64,000 nt of DNA, from assembly GCF_016656965.1 (NCBI RefSeq), contig NZ_CP067977.1, positions 310,001 to 374,000 of the forward strand. The letters run 5' to 3'. The position numbers and the translations under genes were made by a program. The stretch comes from Brevundimonas vitisensis. GTDB lineage: Bacteria; Pseudomonadota; Alphaproteobacteria; Caulobacterales; Caulobacteraceae. This document shows positions 39,467-47,766 of this stretch, piece by piece. How positions within the stretch are numbered: the first letter of the stretch is position 1; each line of letters begins with the position of its first letter. The notes below the pieces were generated by a model. It made no database searches. It had not been told where the DNA came from and saw only the letters and a list, made by a program, of their open reading frames with translations.

Positions 39467-40177
39467 ATGAAGTTTCTGGTCTGGCTAGCCGTTCTTGTTG
39501 CAGCCGCGTCGACACCAGCCTTGGCACAGGACGCGATCGAAGAGATCGTCGTGACGGGCTCTCGTGCCATTGAATGGGACCCGGACGATGTCCCGGTGAT
39601 CCAGGTCGCGCGGCGGGCAGACAATCTGATTGTTGTCGTACGCGTCGTGAACGATACGCGCGACGCCGGGTCGCGTCGGACCGAACTGATCCAGACGCTG
39701 CGGGCCATGGCGCGGGGGGCGGCGGGCCGTGCCGACATCGACCTGAGCATTGAGGACGATGGCGCGCTTGTTCCCCTGACCGAAGACATGGTGGCTACGC
39801 TGAGCCTGGGTGTCGATTCGGGGCGCTCGGATACAAGCGTGGCGACCCTGATCATCAAGACTCCGATTCGGACCGACGACACGCTGGATACAGCGACGGC
39901 GCGCATCGAGGCCTTCGTCGACGATCTGAATCCGGTTGGGCGATCAATCGTGGACATCAGTGGCGACTGGGAACTGTCGATTATCAACCCTGCTCAGTAC
40001 CGGCCCGCCATCCTTGCCGCGATCGCAGCCGATGCCCGAGCGACGAGCGGGATTTTCGGTGCCGGTTACGCGGTTCAGGTCGAGGGAATGTCGAACCGTG
40101 TCACCTGGCGGCAGTCGGGGCCCTTAGACCTGTCGCTCTTCATTCCCTACGACATGTCGGTGACACCGATCCCATGA
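39467..40177 (+). CDS. Periplasmic protein with a TonB-box-like N-terminus, unrecognised
   Basis: 236 residues with signal peptide (1-20, ending ALA-QD) whose mature end is DAIEEIVVTGSR (residues 22-33), the sequence usually found at the start of TonB-dependent outer-membrane receptors. The rest is a small soluble domain with no beta-barrel or plug: alternating strands VPVIQVARRADNLIVVVRVVNDTRDA, LSIEDDGALVPLTED, SVATLIIKTPIRTDD and SGDWELSIINP. I cannot name a family. It lies between the acyl-CoA dehydrogenase and the hydrolase of valine degradation with short gaps. Function is unknown; it may bind TonB or interact with a receptor. Confidence 0.65.
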   Translation: MKFLVWLAVLVAAASTPALAQDAIEEIVVTGSRAIEWDPDDVPVIQVARRADNLIVVVRVVNDTRDAGSRRTELIQTLRAMARGAAGRADIDLSIEDDGALVPLTEDMVATLSLGVDSGRSDTSVATLIIKTPIRTDDTLDTATARIEAFVDDLNPVGRSIVDISGDWELSIINPAQYRPAILAAIAADARATSGIFGAGYAVQVEGMSNRVTWRQSGPLDLSLFIPYDMSVTPIP

Positions 40178-40217
40178 TCGTCTGGACCGTCGTGGTCCCC
40201 GGCTCTATCAGGCCGTC

Positions 40218-41267
40218 ATGACCGAACCCGAAGTCCTCACCCGCGTCGCTGCCGGCATCGGCCACATCACCTTGAACCGGCCCAAGGCGCTGCACGCGCT
40301 GAACCTGGGCATGTGCGAGGCGATGACGGCGGCGCTGCTGTCGTGGCGTGACGATCCGGCGGTTCAGTCGGTGCTGATCGACCATGCAGGCGAACGCGGA
40401 TTCTGTGCGGGCGGTGACATTCGGATGATCGCCGAAAGCGGGGCGGGCGACGCCTCGGATGCCAAGGCCTTCTTCCATGCCGAATATCGGTTGAATCACC
40501 TGCTGTTCGACTATCCCAAGCCGGTGACGGCCCTGGTGGACGGGATCGTTATGGGCGGGGGCGTGGGGATTTCCGAGCCTTGCGCCGTTCGCATCGCCAC
40601 CGAACGGACCACCTATGCCATGCCCGAGACAGGGATCGGCCTGTTTCCCGATGTAGGGGGTGGCTGGTTCCTGCCGCGTCTGCCGGGCGAGGTGGGCACT
40701 TGGCTGGCCCTGACCGGGGCGCGGCTGAAGGCGGCGGACACGGTGTTCCTGGGCATCCACACCCACTATCTGCCCAGCGACGCGCTGGAGGCGTTCCGGG
40801 CGATCCTGGCCACCGATCCGGCCTATCCGGCCGATGTGGCCGAGGGACTGGAGGCCGACCACGGTGAGGCGCCGATCGAGCCGCATCTGGCCGCCATCGA
40901 CCGGCTGTTCGCCCACGACACGGTCGAGGCCATCTTCGAGGCCCTCGCCGCCGACGGCTCGGACTGGGCCCTGGCGCAGCTGGCCGTTCTGAAGACCAAG
41001 TCGCCGCAGTCGCTGAAGGTGTCGCTGAGGCAACTGCGGACCGGGCGCGACCTGACCGATTTCGCCGAGAACATGGCCATGGAGTACCGGCTGGGCGGCC
41101 GGGTCGTGCGGACGCATGACTTCCAGGAAGGCGTGCGGGCCGTGGTGATCGACAAGGACAATGCCCCTCAGTGGTCGCCTGCCGATCTGGCCGGGGTCAG
41201 CGAGGCGGACCTGGACGCCCTGTTCGCGCCCCTGCCGGACGATCAGGAATGGACGCCCCTGGCCTGA
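40218..41267 (+). CDS. 3-Hydroxyisobutyryl-CoA hydrolase-type crotonase
   Basis: Crotonase-family enzyme of 349 residues, the length of 3-hydroxyisobutyryl-CoA hydrolases (valine pathway) rather than simple hydratases (~260). It has ITLNRPKALHALNLGM, RGFCAGGDIRMIAESGAGD (oxyanion hole GG-D), VDGIVMGGGVGISEPCAVRIATERTTYAMPETGIGLFPDVGGGWFLPRLPG, and the extra C-terminal helical domain ending in DFQEGVRAVVIDKDNAPQW. The catalytic acids Glu in MPETGIGLFPDVG match the hydrolase subgroup. It follows the exported protein by 40 bases. Confidence 0.88.
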   Translation: MTEPEVLTRVAAGIGHITLNRPKALHALNLGMCEAMTAALLSWRDDPAVQSVLIDHAGERGFCAGGDIRMIAESGAGDASDAKAFFHAEYRLNHLLFDYPKPVTALVDGIVMGGGVGISEPCAVRIATERTTYAMPETGIGLFPDVGGGWFLPRLPGEVGTWLALTGARLKAADTVFLGIHTHYLPSDALEAFRAILATDPAYPADVAEGLEADHGEAPIEPHLAAIDRLFAHDTVEAIFEALAADGSDWALAQLAVLKTKSPQSLKVSLRQLRTGRDLTDFAENMAMEYRLGGRVVRTHDFQEGVRAVVIDKDNAPQWSPADLAGVSEADLDALFAPLPDDQEWTPLA

Positions 41268-41332
41268 AGCCCCTCTTGCATCCGGGACCGAACGCAGGCG
41301 TAGCTTGACCCATGTCGTGGGAGGGTTTGCCT

Positions 41333-42109
41333 GTGTTGAGATCGCTTTGTCTGACCGCCGCCTGTGCGGTCGCGCTGTCCGGATGCCTGATGGTGGTGGT
41401 GGACCGCGAGGACGTTACGGTGACGCACAGCCGTGTCTCGCACGACGGCCTCTATGCCGCCGCCATTGCCGATCCGCTGAGGCCTGCGGAAGAAGTCGCG
41501 CGTGACCCGCTGCGGGCCCCGGCAGCCATGCTGGCCTTTGCCGATATCGGGCCGGGTGACCGGGTGGCGGATATCCGGCCGGGCGCGGGCTATTTCACGC
41601 GGCTGTTCGCGCGGACGGTAGGGGATACCGGCAAGGTCTATGCCTTTGTGCCCAACCGGACCATGGCGCGCGAGAACGCGCCTGCCGATGCCCTGGCCGC
41701 GGCCTATCCCAATGTGGTGCGGTTCAATGGCGATCTCGACACCATGGCCTTCGACCAGCCGCTGGACGTGGTATTCATGAGCCAGGAGTATCACGACTTC
41801 CACATTCCGGGCTTTGGCGTGGATGTGGCGGCGATGAACCGGGCGGTGTTCGCGGCGCTGAAGCCCGGCGGGCTGTTCGTCGTGATCGACCATGCAGGAC
41901 GGCCCGGCACGACCAATACTGAGGTGCAGACCCTGCACCGGATCGAGGGGGCCTTTCTGAGGGCCGAGGTCGAGGCGGCGGGCTTCGTGTTTGACGGCGA
42001 ATCGAACGCCGTCGCCAATCCGGACGACGACCGCACGATCAATGTCTTCGACGACGCCATTCGCGGGCGCACCGACCAGTTCGTCTATCGGTTCCGCAAG
42101 CCGGGCTGA
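41333..42109 (+). CDS. Exported methyltransferase-fold lipoprotein
   Basis: 258 residues from the GTG at 41333 (GGGAGGG lies 7 bases upstream); an in-frame ATG at 41312 is the alternative. Signal peptide with lipobox LSGC, so periplasmic. The body has a class I methyltransferase-like Rossmann pattern: VADIRPGAGYFTRLFARTV (motif I, with Arg where the first glycine is expected), DVVFMSQEYHDFH (motif IV), ALKPGGLFVVIDHAG. S-adenosylmethionine is not known to be available in the periplasm, and the changed motif I weakens binding, so methylation is uncertain. It is placed between the hydrolase and mmsB. Confidence 0.7.
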   Translation: MLRSLCLTAACAVALSGCLMVVVDREDVTVTHSRVSHDGLYAAAIADPLRPAEEVARDPLRAPAAMLAFADIGPGDRVADIRPGAGYFTRLFARTVGDTGKVYAFVPNRTMARENAPADALAAAYPNVVRFNGDLDTMAFDQPLDVVFMSQEYHDFHIPGFGVDVAAMNRAVFAALKPGGLFVVIDHAGRPGTTNTEVQTLHRIEGAFLRAEVEAAGFVFDGESNAVANPDDDRTINVFDDAIRGRTDQFVYRFRKPG

Positions 42110-42177
42110 GCGGCGACGCTGGCGTCCTGCGGGGCGAGCGGCTAACCCTGCCCGAAATCACATCGGGAGAAGACAGC

Positions 42178-43083
42178 ATGTCGCGCAAGATCGCCTTCAT
42201 CGGCCTGGGGAACATGGGCGGCGGCATGGCCGCGAACCAGGCCAAGGCGGGCCAGGCTGTGGCGGCGTTCGACCTGTCTGCGGCGGCGCTGGAGCGGGCA
42301 GGGGCGGCGGGCTGCCGACCGGTGGCCTCGGTCACCGAGGCCGTACGTGATGCCGAGGTAGTCATCACCATGCTGCCCGCCGGGCAACATGTGTTGAAGG
42401 TCTATTCCGAGCAGATCATCGGGGCGGCACCGTCCAGCGCCCTGCTGCTGGACTGTTCGACGATCGACGTGGACACGGCGCGCAAGGTGGCCAGCCTGGC
42501 GCGTGAGGCAGGCTATGTCTTTGCCGACGCGCCGGTGTCGGGCGGGACCATGGCGGCGGACGCTGGGACTCTGGCCTTCATGGTCGGCTGCGACGAAGCG
42601 GACTTTGAACGCATCGAGGCGGCGCTGGAGCCGATGAGCCGGGCCACCTTCCGCGCCGGGGACCACGGCGCGGGCCAGGCGGCCAAGATCTGCAACAACA
42701 TGATCCTGGGCATCACCATGCTGGGCACGTGCGAGGCGATCGCCCTGGCCGAGAAGCTGGGCCTGGATCCGGTGAAGTTCTTTGACATCGCCTCGAAGTC
42801 GTCGGGTCAGAGCTGGAGCGTGTCGACCTATTACCCCTGGCCGGGACCGGTGCCGACCGCGCCGTCCAACCGCAACTATGACGGCGGGTTTGCCACGGCG
42901 ATGATGCTGAAGGACCTGAAGCTGGCGCAGGATGCGGCGGCCAAGTCGGGAGCCTCGACCCCGCTGGGTGCGCAGTCCGAGGCCCTGTTCCAACTGTTTG
43001 ACCGACTAGGTTACGGCGGCAAGGATTTTTCAGGAATCCTTCAGATGCTCCGCGGACAGTTGGACCAACTGCAGAAGGGGTAA
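42178..43083 (+). CDS. mmsB: 3-Hydroxyisobutyrate dehydrogenase
   Basis: NAD-dependent beta-hydroxyacid dehydrogenase that oxidises 3-hydroxyisobutyrate to methylmalonate semialdehyde in valine breakdown. 301 residues: Rossmann start KIAFIGLGNMGGGMAANQAKAG, the substrate motif DAPVSGGTMAADAGTLAFMVG, catalytic Lys in GQAAKICNNMILGI and the family C-terminal region GYGGKDFSGILQML. No semialdehyde dehydrogenase (mmsA) is present in the window. It closes the valine cluster. Confidence 0.92.
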   Translation: MSRKIAFIGLGNMGGGMAANQAKAGQAVAAFDLSAAALERAGAAGCRPVASVTEAVRDAEVVITMLPAGQHVLKVYSEQIIGAAPSSALLLDCSTIDVDTARKVASLAREAGYVFADAPVSGGTMAADAGTLAFMVGCDEADFERIEAALEPMSRATFRAGDHGAGQAAKICNNMILGITMLGTCEAIALAEKLGLDPVKFFDIASKSSGQSWSVSTYYPWPGPVPTAPSNRNYDGGFATAMMLKDLKLAQDAAAKSGASTPLGAQSEALFQLFDRLGYGGKDFSGILQMLRGQLDQLQKG

Positions 43084-43117
43084 TCCGAACGGGTCAGGAC
43101 TGCGGCCCGCGGCGTAT

Positions 43118-43132
43118 TGAGAACCGTTATCA
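43118..43132. promoter_or_regulatory. Candidate Fur box upstream of hemA
   Basis: TGAGAACCGTTATCA: a 7-1-7 inverted repeat matching 12 of 14 defined positions of the Fur half-site consensus TGATAAT-N-ATTATCA. It lies 100 bases before the GTG start of hemA. It suggests iron control of heme synthesis. Confidence 0.45.
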
Positions 43133-43232
43133 ATGAAGGTCTTGCGACCATTTTGCCCCTCGGCGTGTGTGGACTTTCGGGGCTTGGCGGCGCACATAAC
43201 GGCTCAACAGGATAAGCGAAAGAAGCAAAGTC

Positions 43233-44459
43233 GTGTTCGACTATAAGGCCGCCTTTCAAAGCGCCGTGGAACAGGTCAAGGGAGAAGGCCGGTATCGTGT
43301 CTTCGCCGATCTGAAGCGGGTGCGTGGACAGTTTCCGCATGCGGTCCGCCGCCGCGAGGATGGCAGCGAGCAGGACGTCATCGTCTGGTGCTCCAACGAC
43401 TATCTCGGCATGGGCCAGCATCCGGACGTGCTGAAGGCCATGCAGGACGCGATCGACGACTCGGGTGCCGGTGCTGGCGGCACGCGCAACATCAGCGGCA
43501 CGACACGGTCTGCGGTGGATCTGGAAGCCGAGCTGGCGTCCTGGCACCAGAAGGAAGCGGCCCTGCTGATGACCTCGGGCTATGTGGCCAATGAGGCGAC
43601 GTTGACGACGCTTCAGCGCATCCTGCCCGGCCTGATCATTTTCTCGGACAGCCTGAACCACGCCTCAATGATCGCGGGCATCCGCAATGGCGGCTGCGAG
43701 CGGCATGTCTTCCTGCACAATGACCTGACCCACCTGGAAAGCCTGCTGGCGGCGGCACCGGCCGATGCGCCCAAGCTGATCGCGTTCGAGAGCGTCTATT
43801 CGATGGACGGCGACATCGCCGACCTGGCCGGCACGATCGCCCTGGCGCGCAAATATGGGGCGATGACCTATCTGGACGAAGTCCATGCGGTTGGCCTGTA
43901 CGGCCCGACGGGGGCGGGCGTGGCCGAGCGGGATGGCGTGCTGGACGGCATCGACATCATCGAATGCACGCTCGGCAAGGCCATCGGCGTCATGGGCGGC
44001 TATATCGCTGGCGATGCCGTGGTGGTTGATGCGGTGCGCAGTTGGGCCTCTGGCTTCATCTTCACGACCTCGCTGCCGCCGGCCCTGACGGCCGGAGCTC
44101 TGGCCTCGGTTCGGCATCTGAAAGCGCATCCGGAACTGCGTGTCGCCCATCAGGAGCGCGCCCAGACCCTGAAAGACCGTTTCGCGGCGGCGGGTATTCC
44201 CGTCATGGCCAGCGAAAGCCACATCGTGCCGGTCCATGTCGGCAATCCGGTTCACTGCAAGATGATCTCGGACATGCTGCTGGAAGACCACGGCGTCTAT
44301 GTGCAGCCGATCAACTATCCGACCGTGCCCAAGGGGACCGAGCGCCTGCGCTTTACGCCTTCGCCCAATCACACCGACGCGATGATGGACGATCTGGTTC
44401 GCGCCATGGACGCCTTGTGGACCCACTGCAACGTCGCCCGGATGCCGGTCGCCGCGTGA
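43233..44459 (+). CDS. hemA: 5-Aminolevulinate synthase
   Basis: PLP enzyme that condenses glycine and succinyl-CoA, first step of the C4 heme pathway of alphaproteobacteria. 408 residues from [53 protein letters not shown], the PLP lysine in [17 protein letters not shown], and [25 protein letters not shown]. All hallmark residues are present. The stop overlaps the DUF6898-type gene (GTGA). A candidate Fur site lies upstream. Confidence 0.97.
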   Translation: MFDYKAAFQSAVEQVKGEGRYRVFADLKRVRGQFPHAVRRREDGSEQDVIVWCSNDYLGMGQHPDVLKAMQDAIDDSGAGAGGTRNISGTTRSAVDLEAELASWHQKEAALLMTSGYVANEATLTTLQRILPGLIIFSDSLNHASMIAGIRNGGCERHVFLHNDLTHLESLLAAAPADAPKLIAFESVYSMDGDIADLAGTIALARKYGAMTYLDEVHAVGLYGPTGAGVAERDGVLDGIDIIECTLGKAIGVMGGYIAGDAVVVDAVRSWASGFIFTTSLPPALTAGALASVRHLKAHPELRVAHQERAQTLKDRFAAAGIPVMASESHIVPVHVGNPVHCKMISDMLLEDHGVYVQPINYPTVPKGTERLRFTPSPNHTDAMMDDLVRAMDALWTHCNVARMPVAA

Positions 44460-44641
44460 GCGCGGATTTCCCTCTCGGCGAGGTCATCGTCGAATCGATC
44501 CGACAGGGGACCTATGTGAAGTGCACCGCAGTGCATGTCGCCACGGGCCGCGAGGCGGTGGCGATCGGGCCGGTTCATGAACCCAAGGCCGTCGAGCGAC
44601 TGGCCGTGGCCAAGCTGAGGCGGATGCTGGCGACGGGCTGA
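44456..44641 (+). CDS. Small protein, DUF6898-like (61 residues)
   Basis: Starts with GTG overlapping the hemA stop and reads [21 protein letters not shown]..., then [31 protein letters not shown] compact alpha/beta protein, without signal or cysteines in pairs, resembling small alphaproteobacterial proteins of the DUF6898 type with the phrase GEVIVE...YVK and the final LAVxKL. Function unknown; coupling to hemA suggests co-expression. The overlapping frame beginning at 44042 includes hemA sequence and is not the gene. Confidence 0.72.
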   Translation: MSADFPLGEVIVESIRQGTYVKCTAVHVATGREAVAIGPVHEPKAVERLAVAKLRRMLATG

Positions 44642-44731
44642 TGGCCGCAGCCCGGCACAAGATGTTGTGGTAAACTGGCGTGCGGCCTAGATAGTCGGCC
44701 TATTGCCCCGCTCTGCTTCAGGACGCCCAAC

Positions 44732-46018
44732 GTGACCGCAGCCTTCATCCACGATGCCTATTTCTCGCGCGGTCTGGCCGATGCCGATCCGGACGTCTTC
44801 GGTGCCATTCAGGGTGAGCTGGCGCGTCAGCAGGAGCAGATCGAACTGATCGCTTCCGAGAACATCGTCTCCAAGGCGGTGCTGGATGCCCAGGGCTCGG
44901 TCCTGACCAACAAATATGCCGAAGGGTATCCGGGGCGTCGCTATTACGGCGGCTGCGAATTCGTCGACGTGACGGAGGATCTGGCGCGGGAACGGGCGAA
45001 GAAGCTGTTCGGCGCAGCCTTTGCCAACGTCCAGCCGCACTCGGGGGCGCAGGCGAACCAGGCCGTGTTTTTCGCCCTGCTGCAGCCGGGCGATACCTTC
45101 CTGGGCATGGATCTGGCGTGCGGCGGGCATCTTACCCACGGCAGCCCGGCCAATCAGTCGGGCAAGTGGTTCCGGCCCGTGACCTATAAGGTGACCGAAG
45201 ACACCCATCTGATCGACTATGATCATGTGGCCGAGATGGCCGAGCGCGAGAAGCCGAAGCTGATCGTGGCGGGGGCCAGCGCCTATTCCCGGCACATCGA
45301 CTTCAAACGCTTCCGCGAGATTGCCGACAGCGTCGGAGCCTATCTGATGGTGGACATGGCCCACTACGCCGGGCTGGTGGCGGGCGGTGCCTATCCCGAC
45401 CCTGTGCCGCACGCCCATGTGGTGACGACGACCACCCACAAGACGCTGCGGGGACCGCGTGGCGGCCTGATCCTGTCCAACGACGCGGACCTGGGCAAGA
45501 AGATCAACTCGGCCGTGTTCCCCGGCCTGCAGGGTGGTCCGCTGGAGCATGTCATCGCGGCCAAGGCTGTGGCGTTCGGCGAGGCGCTGAAGCCCGAGTT
45601 CAAGGCCTATGCCGGCCAGGTGGTCGCCAATGCCCGCGCCATGGCGGCGGTGCTGGAGGAGCGGGGCCTCAAGATCGTTTCGGGCGGCACCGACAGCCAT
45701 CTGATGCTGGTCGATCTGCGGCCCAAGAATGTGACGGGCAAGGCCACCGAGGCGCAGCTGGAGCATGCGCTGATGACCTGCAACAAGAACGGTGTGCCCT
45801 TCGACACTGCGCCGTTCACTGTCACCTCCGGCGTCCGCCTGGGCACGCCCGCGGGCACGACGCGCGGGTTCGGCGAGGCCGAGTTCAAGCAGATCGGCCA
45901 CTGGATCGCCGATGTCGTGTCGTCGATGAACGGCGGCGACGAAGCCGATCCGGCCGTGGTGGCCGAGGTGGCGGGACAGGTCCGTGCCTTGACGCAGCGC
46001 TTCCCGATCTACGGATAA
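44732..46018 (+). CDS. glyA: Serine hydroxymethyltransferase
   Basis: PLP enzyme interconverting serine and glycine with transfer of a C1 unit to tetrahydrofolate; 428 residues from GTG. Markers: [45 protein letters not shown], the PLP lysine in [14 protein letters not shown], and [22 protein letters not shown]. Complete. Glycine made here also feeds hemA 270 bases upstream. It starts the long same-strand gene series that runs to hppA, with nrdR 7 bases after it. Confidence 0.97.
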   Translation: MTAAFIHDAYFSRGLADADPDVFGAIQGELARQQEQIELIASENIVSKAVLDAQGSVLTNKYAEGYPGRRYYGGCEFVDVTEDLARERAKKLFGAAFANVQPHSGAQANQAVFFALLQPGDTFLGMDLACGGHLTHGSPANQSGKWFRPVTYKVTEDTHLIDYDHVAEMAEREKPKLIVAGASAYSRHIDFKRFREIADSVGAYLMVDMAHYAGLVAGGAYPDPVPHAHVVTTTTHKTLRGPRGGLILSNDADLGKKINSAVFPGLQGGPLEHVIAAKAVAFGEALKPEFKAYAGQVVANARAMAAVLEERGLKIVSGGTDSHLMLVDLRPKNVTGKATEAQLEHALMTCNKNGVPFDTAPFTVTSGVRLGTPAGTTRGFGEAEFKQIGHWIADVVSSMNGGDEADPAVVAEVAGQVRALTQRFPIYG

Positions 46019-46025
46019 GCCTCGG

Positions 46026-46484
46026 ATGAAATGTCCCTTTTGCGGCCATACCGATACGCAGGTGAAGGATAGCCGCCCGTCGGATGACAGTGCGGCGATC
46101 CGGCGTCGTCGGTCGTGCCCGAACTGCCAGGGACGGTTCACGACCTTTGAGCGAGTCCAGCTGCGCGAGCTGGTGATTCTGAAGCGCAACGGGCGGCGCA
46201 CGCCGTTCGATCGGGACAAGCTGGAGCGGTCGCTGGGTATCGCCTTGCGCAAACGCCCGGTTCAGCCCGAACAGGTCGAGCAGCTGGTCAGCCGGATCGT
46301 CCGGCAGCTGGAGAGCCTGGGCGAGACCGAAATCGCCTCGTCTGTCGTTGGAGACTTCATCATGAAGGCGCTGAAGAGCGTCGATGAGGTCGCCTATGTC
46401 CGGTATGCGTCGGTCTACAAGGACTTCCGCCACACCGGGGATTTCGCACGCTTCCTGGGGGCTGAAGGTTTGGACGAGGGCTGA
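46026..46484 (+). CDS. nrdR: Transcriptional repressor NrdR
   Basis: ATP-cone repressor of ribonucleotide reductase genes; 152 residues. N-terminal zinc ribbon with Cys3, Cys6, Cys31 and Cys34 (MKCPFCG...SCPNC), RRRRS helix and ATP-cone domain ([35 protein letters not shown]). Normal length. It lies between glyA and the reductase part of ribD and its stop overlaps the ribD start (TGATG), an arrangement common in proteobacteria. Targets would be nrd genes elsewhere. Confidence 0.96.
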   Translation: MKCPFCGHTDTQVKDSRPSDDSAAIRRRRSCPNCQGRFTTFERVQLRELVILKRNGRRTPFDRDKLERSLGIALRKRPVQPEQVEQLVSRIVRQLESLGETEIASSVVGDFIMKALKSVDEVAYVRYASVYKDFRHTGDFARFLGAEGLDEG

Positions 46485-47125
46485 TGCAGCCCCGGGTCAC
46501 GTTGAAGCTGGCAACATCGCTGGACGGACGGATCGCCACGGCCTCGGGCGAATCGAAATGGATTACGGGCGAGGTGGCGCGGCATGAGGGCCACCGGCTG
46601 CGCGCCGTCCATGACGCCATCCTTGTCGGGGTCGAGACTGTGCTGGCAGACGACCCGGAGCTGACGGTGCGTCTCCTTCCATCGACTGAGGCGACAGGAA
46701 CGAAACAGCCGCTGCGGGTGGTTCTGGACAGCCGGCTTCGTACGCCCATCAATGCCCGGGTGGCGCAGACCAACACCCTTATAATGACGGCGGCCGAACC
46801 GGCGCGCATCGGCGGGGCCCAGGTCGAGCAGGTCGCGGCGCGCGACGGGCGTCCGACGCCTGAGGCTGTCCTGGCGGCGCTGGCACGGCATGGCATCGGC
46901 TCGGTCCTGATCGAGGGCGGGGGGCAGGTGGCAGCGTCCTTCCTGAGAGCCGGGCGGGTCGATCGGATGGAGTGGTTCCGGGCCCCGGTCCTGCTGGGCG
47001 GGGAGGGGCGGCCCTGCGTCGCGGCGCTGGCCCTTGCGAATTTGGCTGAGGCCCCCAAGTTCCGGCGTCTGTCGGCCGAGGCGGTCGGCGACGATCTGTG
47101 GGAACGCTATGACGCCTTGCGCTGA
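46484..47125 (+). CDS. ribD: RibD reductase domain only (deaminase absent)
   Basis: 213 residues covering only the C-terminal reductase half of bifunctional RibD (5-amino-6-ribosylaminouracil phosphate reductase). It starts with PRVTLKLATSLDGRIAT where the full protein (~360) would be in its second half, includes ITGEVARHEGHRLRAVHDAILVGVETVLADDPELTVR, and the NADPH-site SVLIEGGGQVAASFLRAGRVDRMEWFRAPVLLGG. The zinc deaminase domain (HAE and PCxHxGxTPPC motifs) is missing and the frame immediately upstream is nrdR, so it is not a truncated readthrough. The deaminase must be encoded elsewhere. Confidence 0.87.
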   Translation: MQPRVTLKLATSLDGRIATASGESKWITGEVARHEGHRLRAVHDAILVGVETVLADDPELTVRLLPSTEATGTKQPLRVVLDSRLRTPINARVAQTNTLIMTAAEPARIGGAQVEQVAARDGRPTPEAVLAALARHGIGSVLIEGGGQVAASFLRAGRVDRMEWFRAPVLLGGEGRPCVAALALANLAEAPKFRRLSAEAVGDDLWERYDALR

Positions 47126-47175
47126 GGTCAGGCGGGGCGTCTGCCATCTTGTTTCAATATCTGGGGCTGACTGAC

Positions 47176-47766
47176 GTGTTCACCGGGATCATTACCGACA
47201 TCGGACGCATCCGTGCCGTCAGCCAGACCGAGCGCGACTGGCGCTATGAGGTCGAAACCACCTGGGACACCGCCGGCATCGATCTGGGGGCGTCCATCAG
47301 TCATGCGGGCTGCTGCCTGACGGTCACTGAAAAGGGACCCGGCTGGTTTGCAGTCGAGGTCTCGGGCGAGACGCTGTCGAAGACGACCCTGAGCCACTGG
47401 ACCGAGGGCCGCCGCGTCAATCTGGAGCGTGCGGCCAAACTGGGTGACGAGATGGGCGGCCATGTCGTGTCCGGCCATGTCGACGGCCTGGGCCGGGTCG
47501 TGGCGATCGAGCCGGAGGGCGGATCGCACCGCGTTCACATCGAGGTTCCGGCCCCGCTGCATCGCTATATCGCACCCAAGGGGTCGATCACGGTCGATGG
47601 CGTCTCCCTGACCGTCAATGCGGTGGAGGGGCAGCGGTTCGAGGTGAATATCATTCCGCACACCTGGCAGGTGACCACCCTGGGTGGCCTGTCGGTGGGC
47701 GATCCGGTCAATATCGAGATCGACATGCTGGCGCGATACCTCGCGCGGTGGCAGGAGACGGCGTGA
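47176..47766 (+). CDS. ribE: Riboflavin synthase alpha subunit
   Basis: Dismutates two 6,7-dimethyl-8-ribityllumazine molecules to riboflavin. 196 residues with two internally repeated lumazine-binding halves: FTGIITDIGRI...GCCLTV...GDEMGGHVVSGHVDG, then ...IAPKGSITVDGVSLTVN...PHTWQVTTLG. The GTG start at 47176 gives the usual MFTGII beginning; the longer frame from TTG 47149 is less likely. Its stop overlaps the ribBX start (TGATG). Confidence 0.93.
   Translation: MFTGIITDIGRIRAVSQTERDWRYEVETTWDTAGIDLGASISHAGCCLTVTEKGPGWFAVEVSGETLSKTTLSHWTEGRRVNLERAAKLGDEMGGHVVSGHVDGLGRVVAIEPEGGSHRVHIEVPAPLHRYIAPKGSITVDGVSLTVNAVEGQRFEVNIIPHTWQVTTLGGLSVGDPVNIEIDMLARYLARWQETA

Noticed and set aside
46484..47125. 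ribD gene as frameshifted full-length ribD
   Set aside because: The preceding frame is a complete nrdR and no deaminase motifs occur in any frame upstream.
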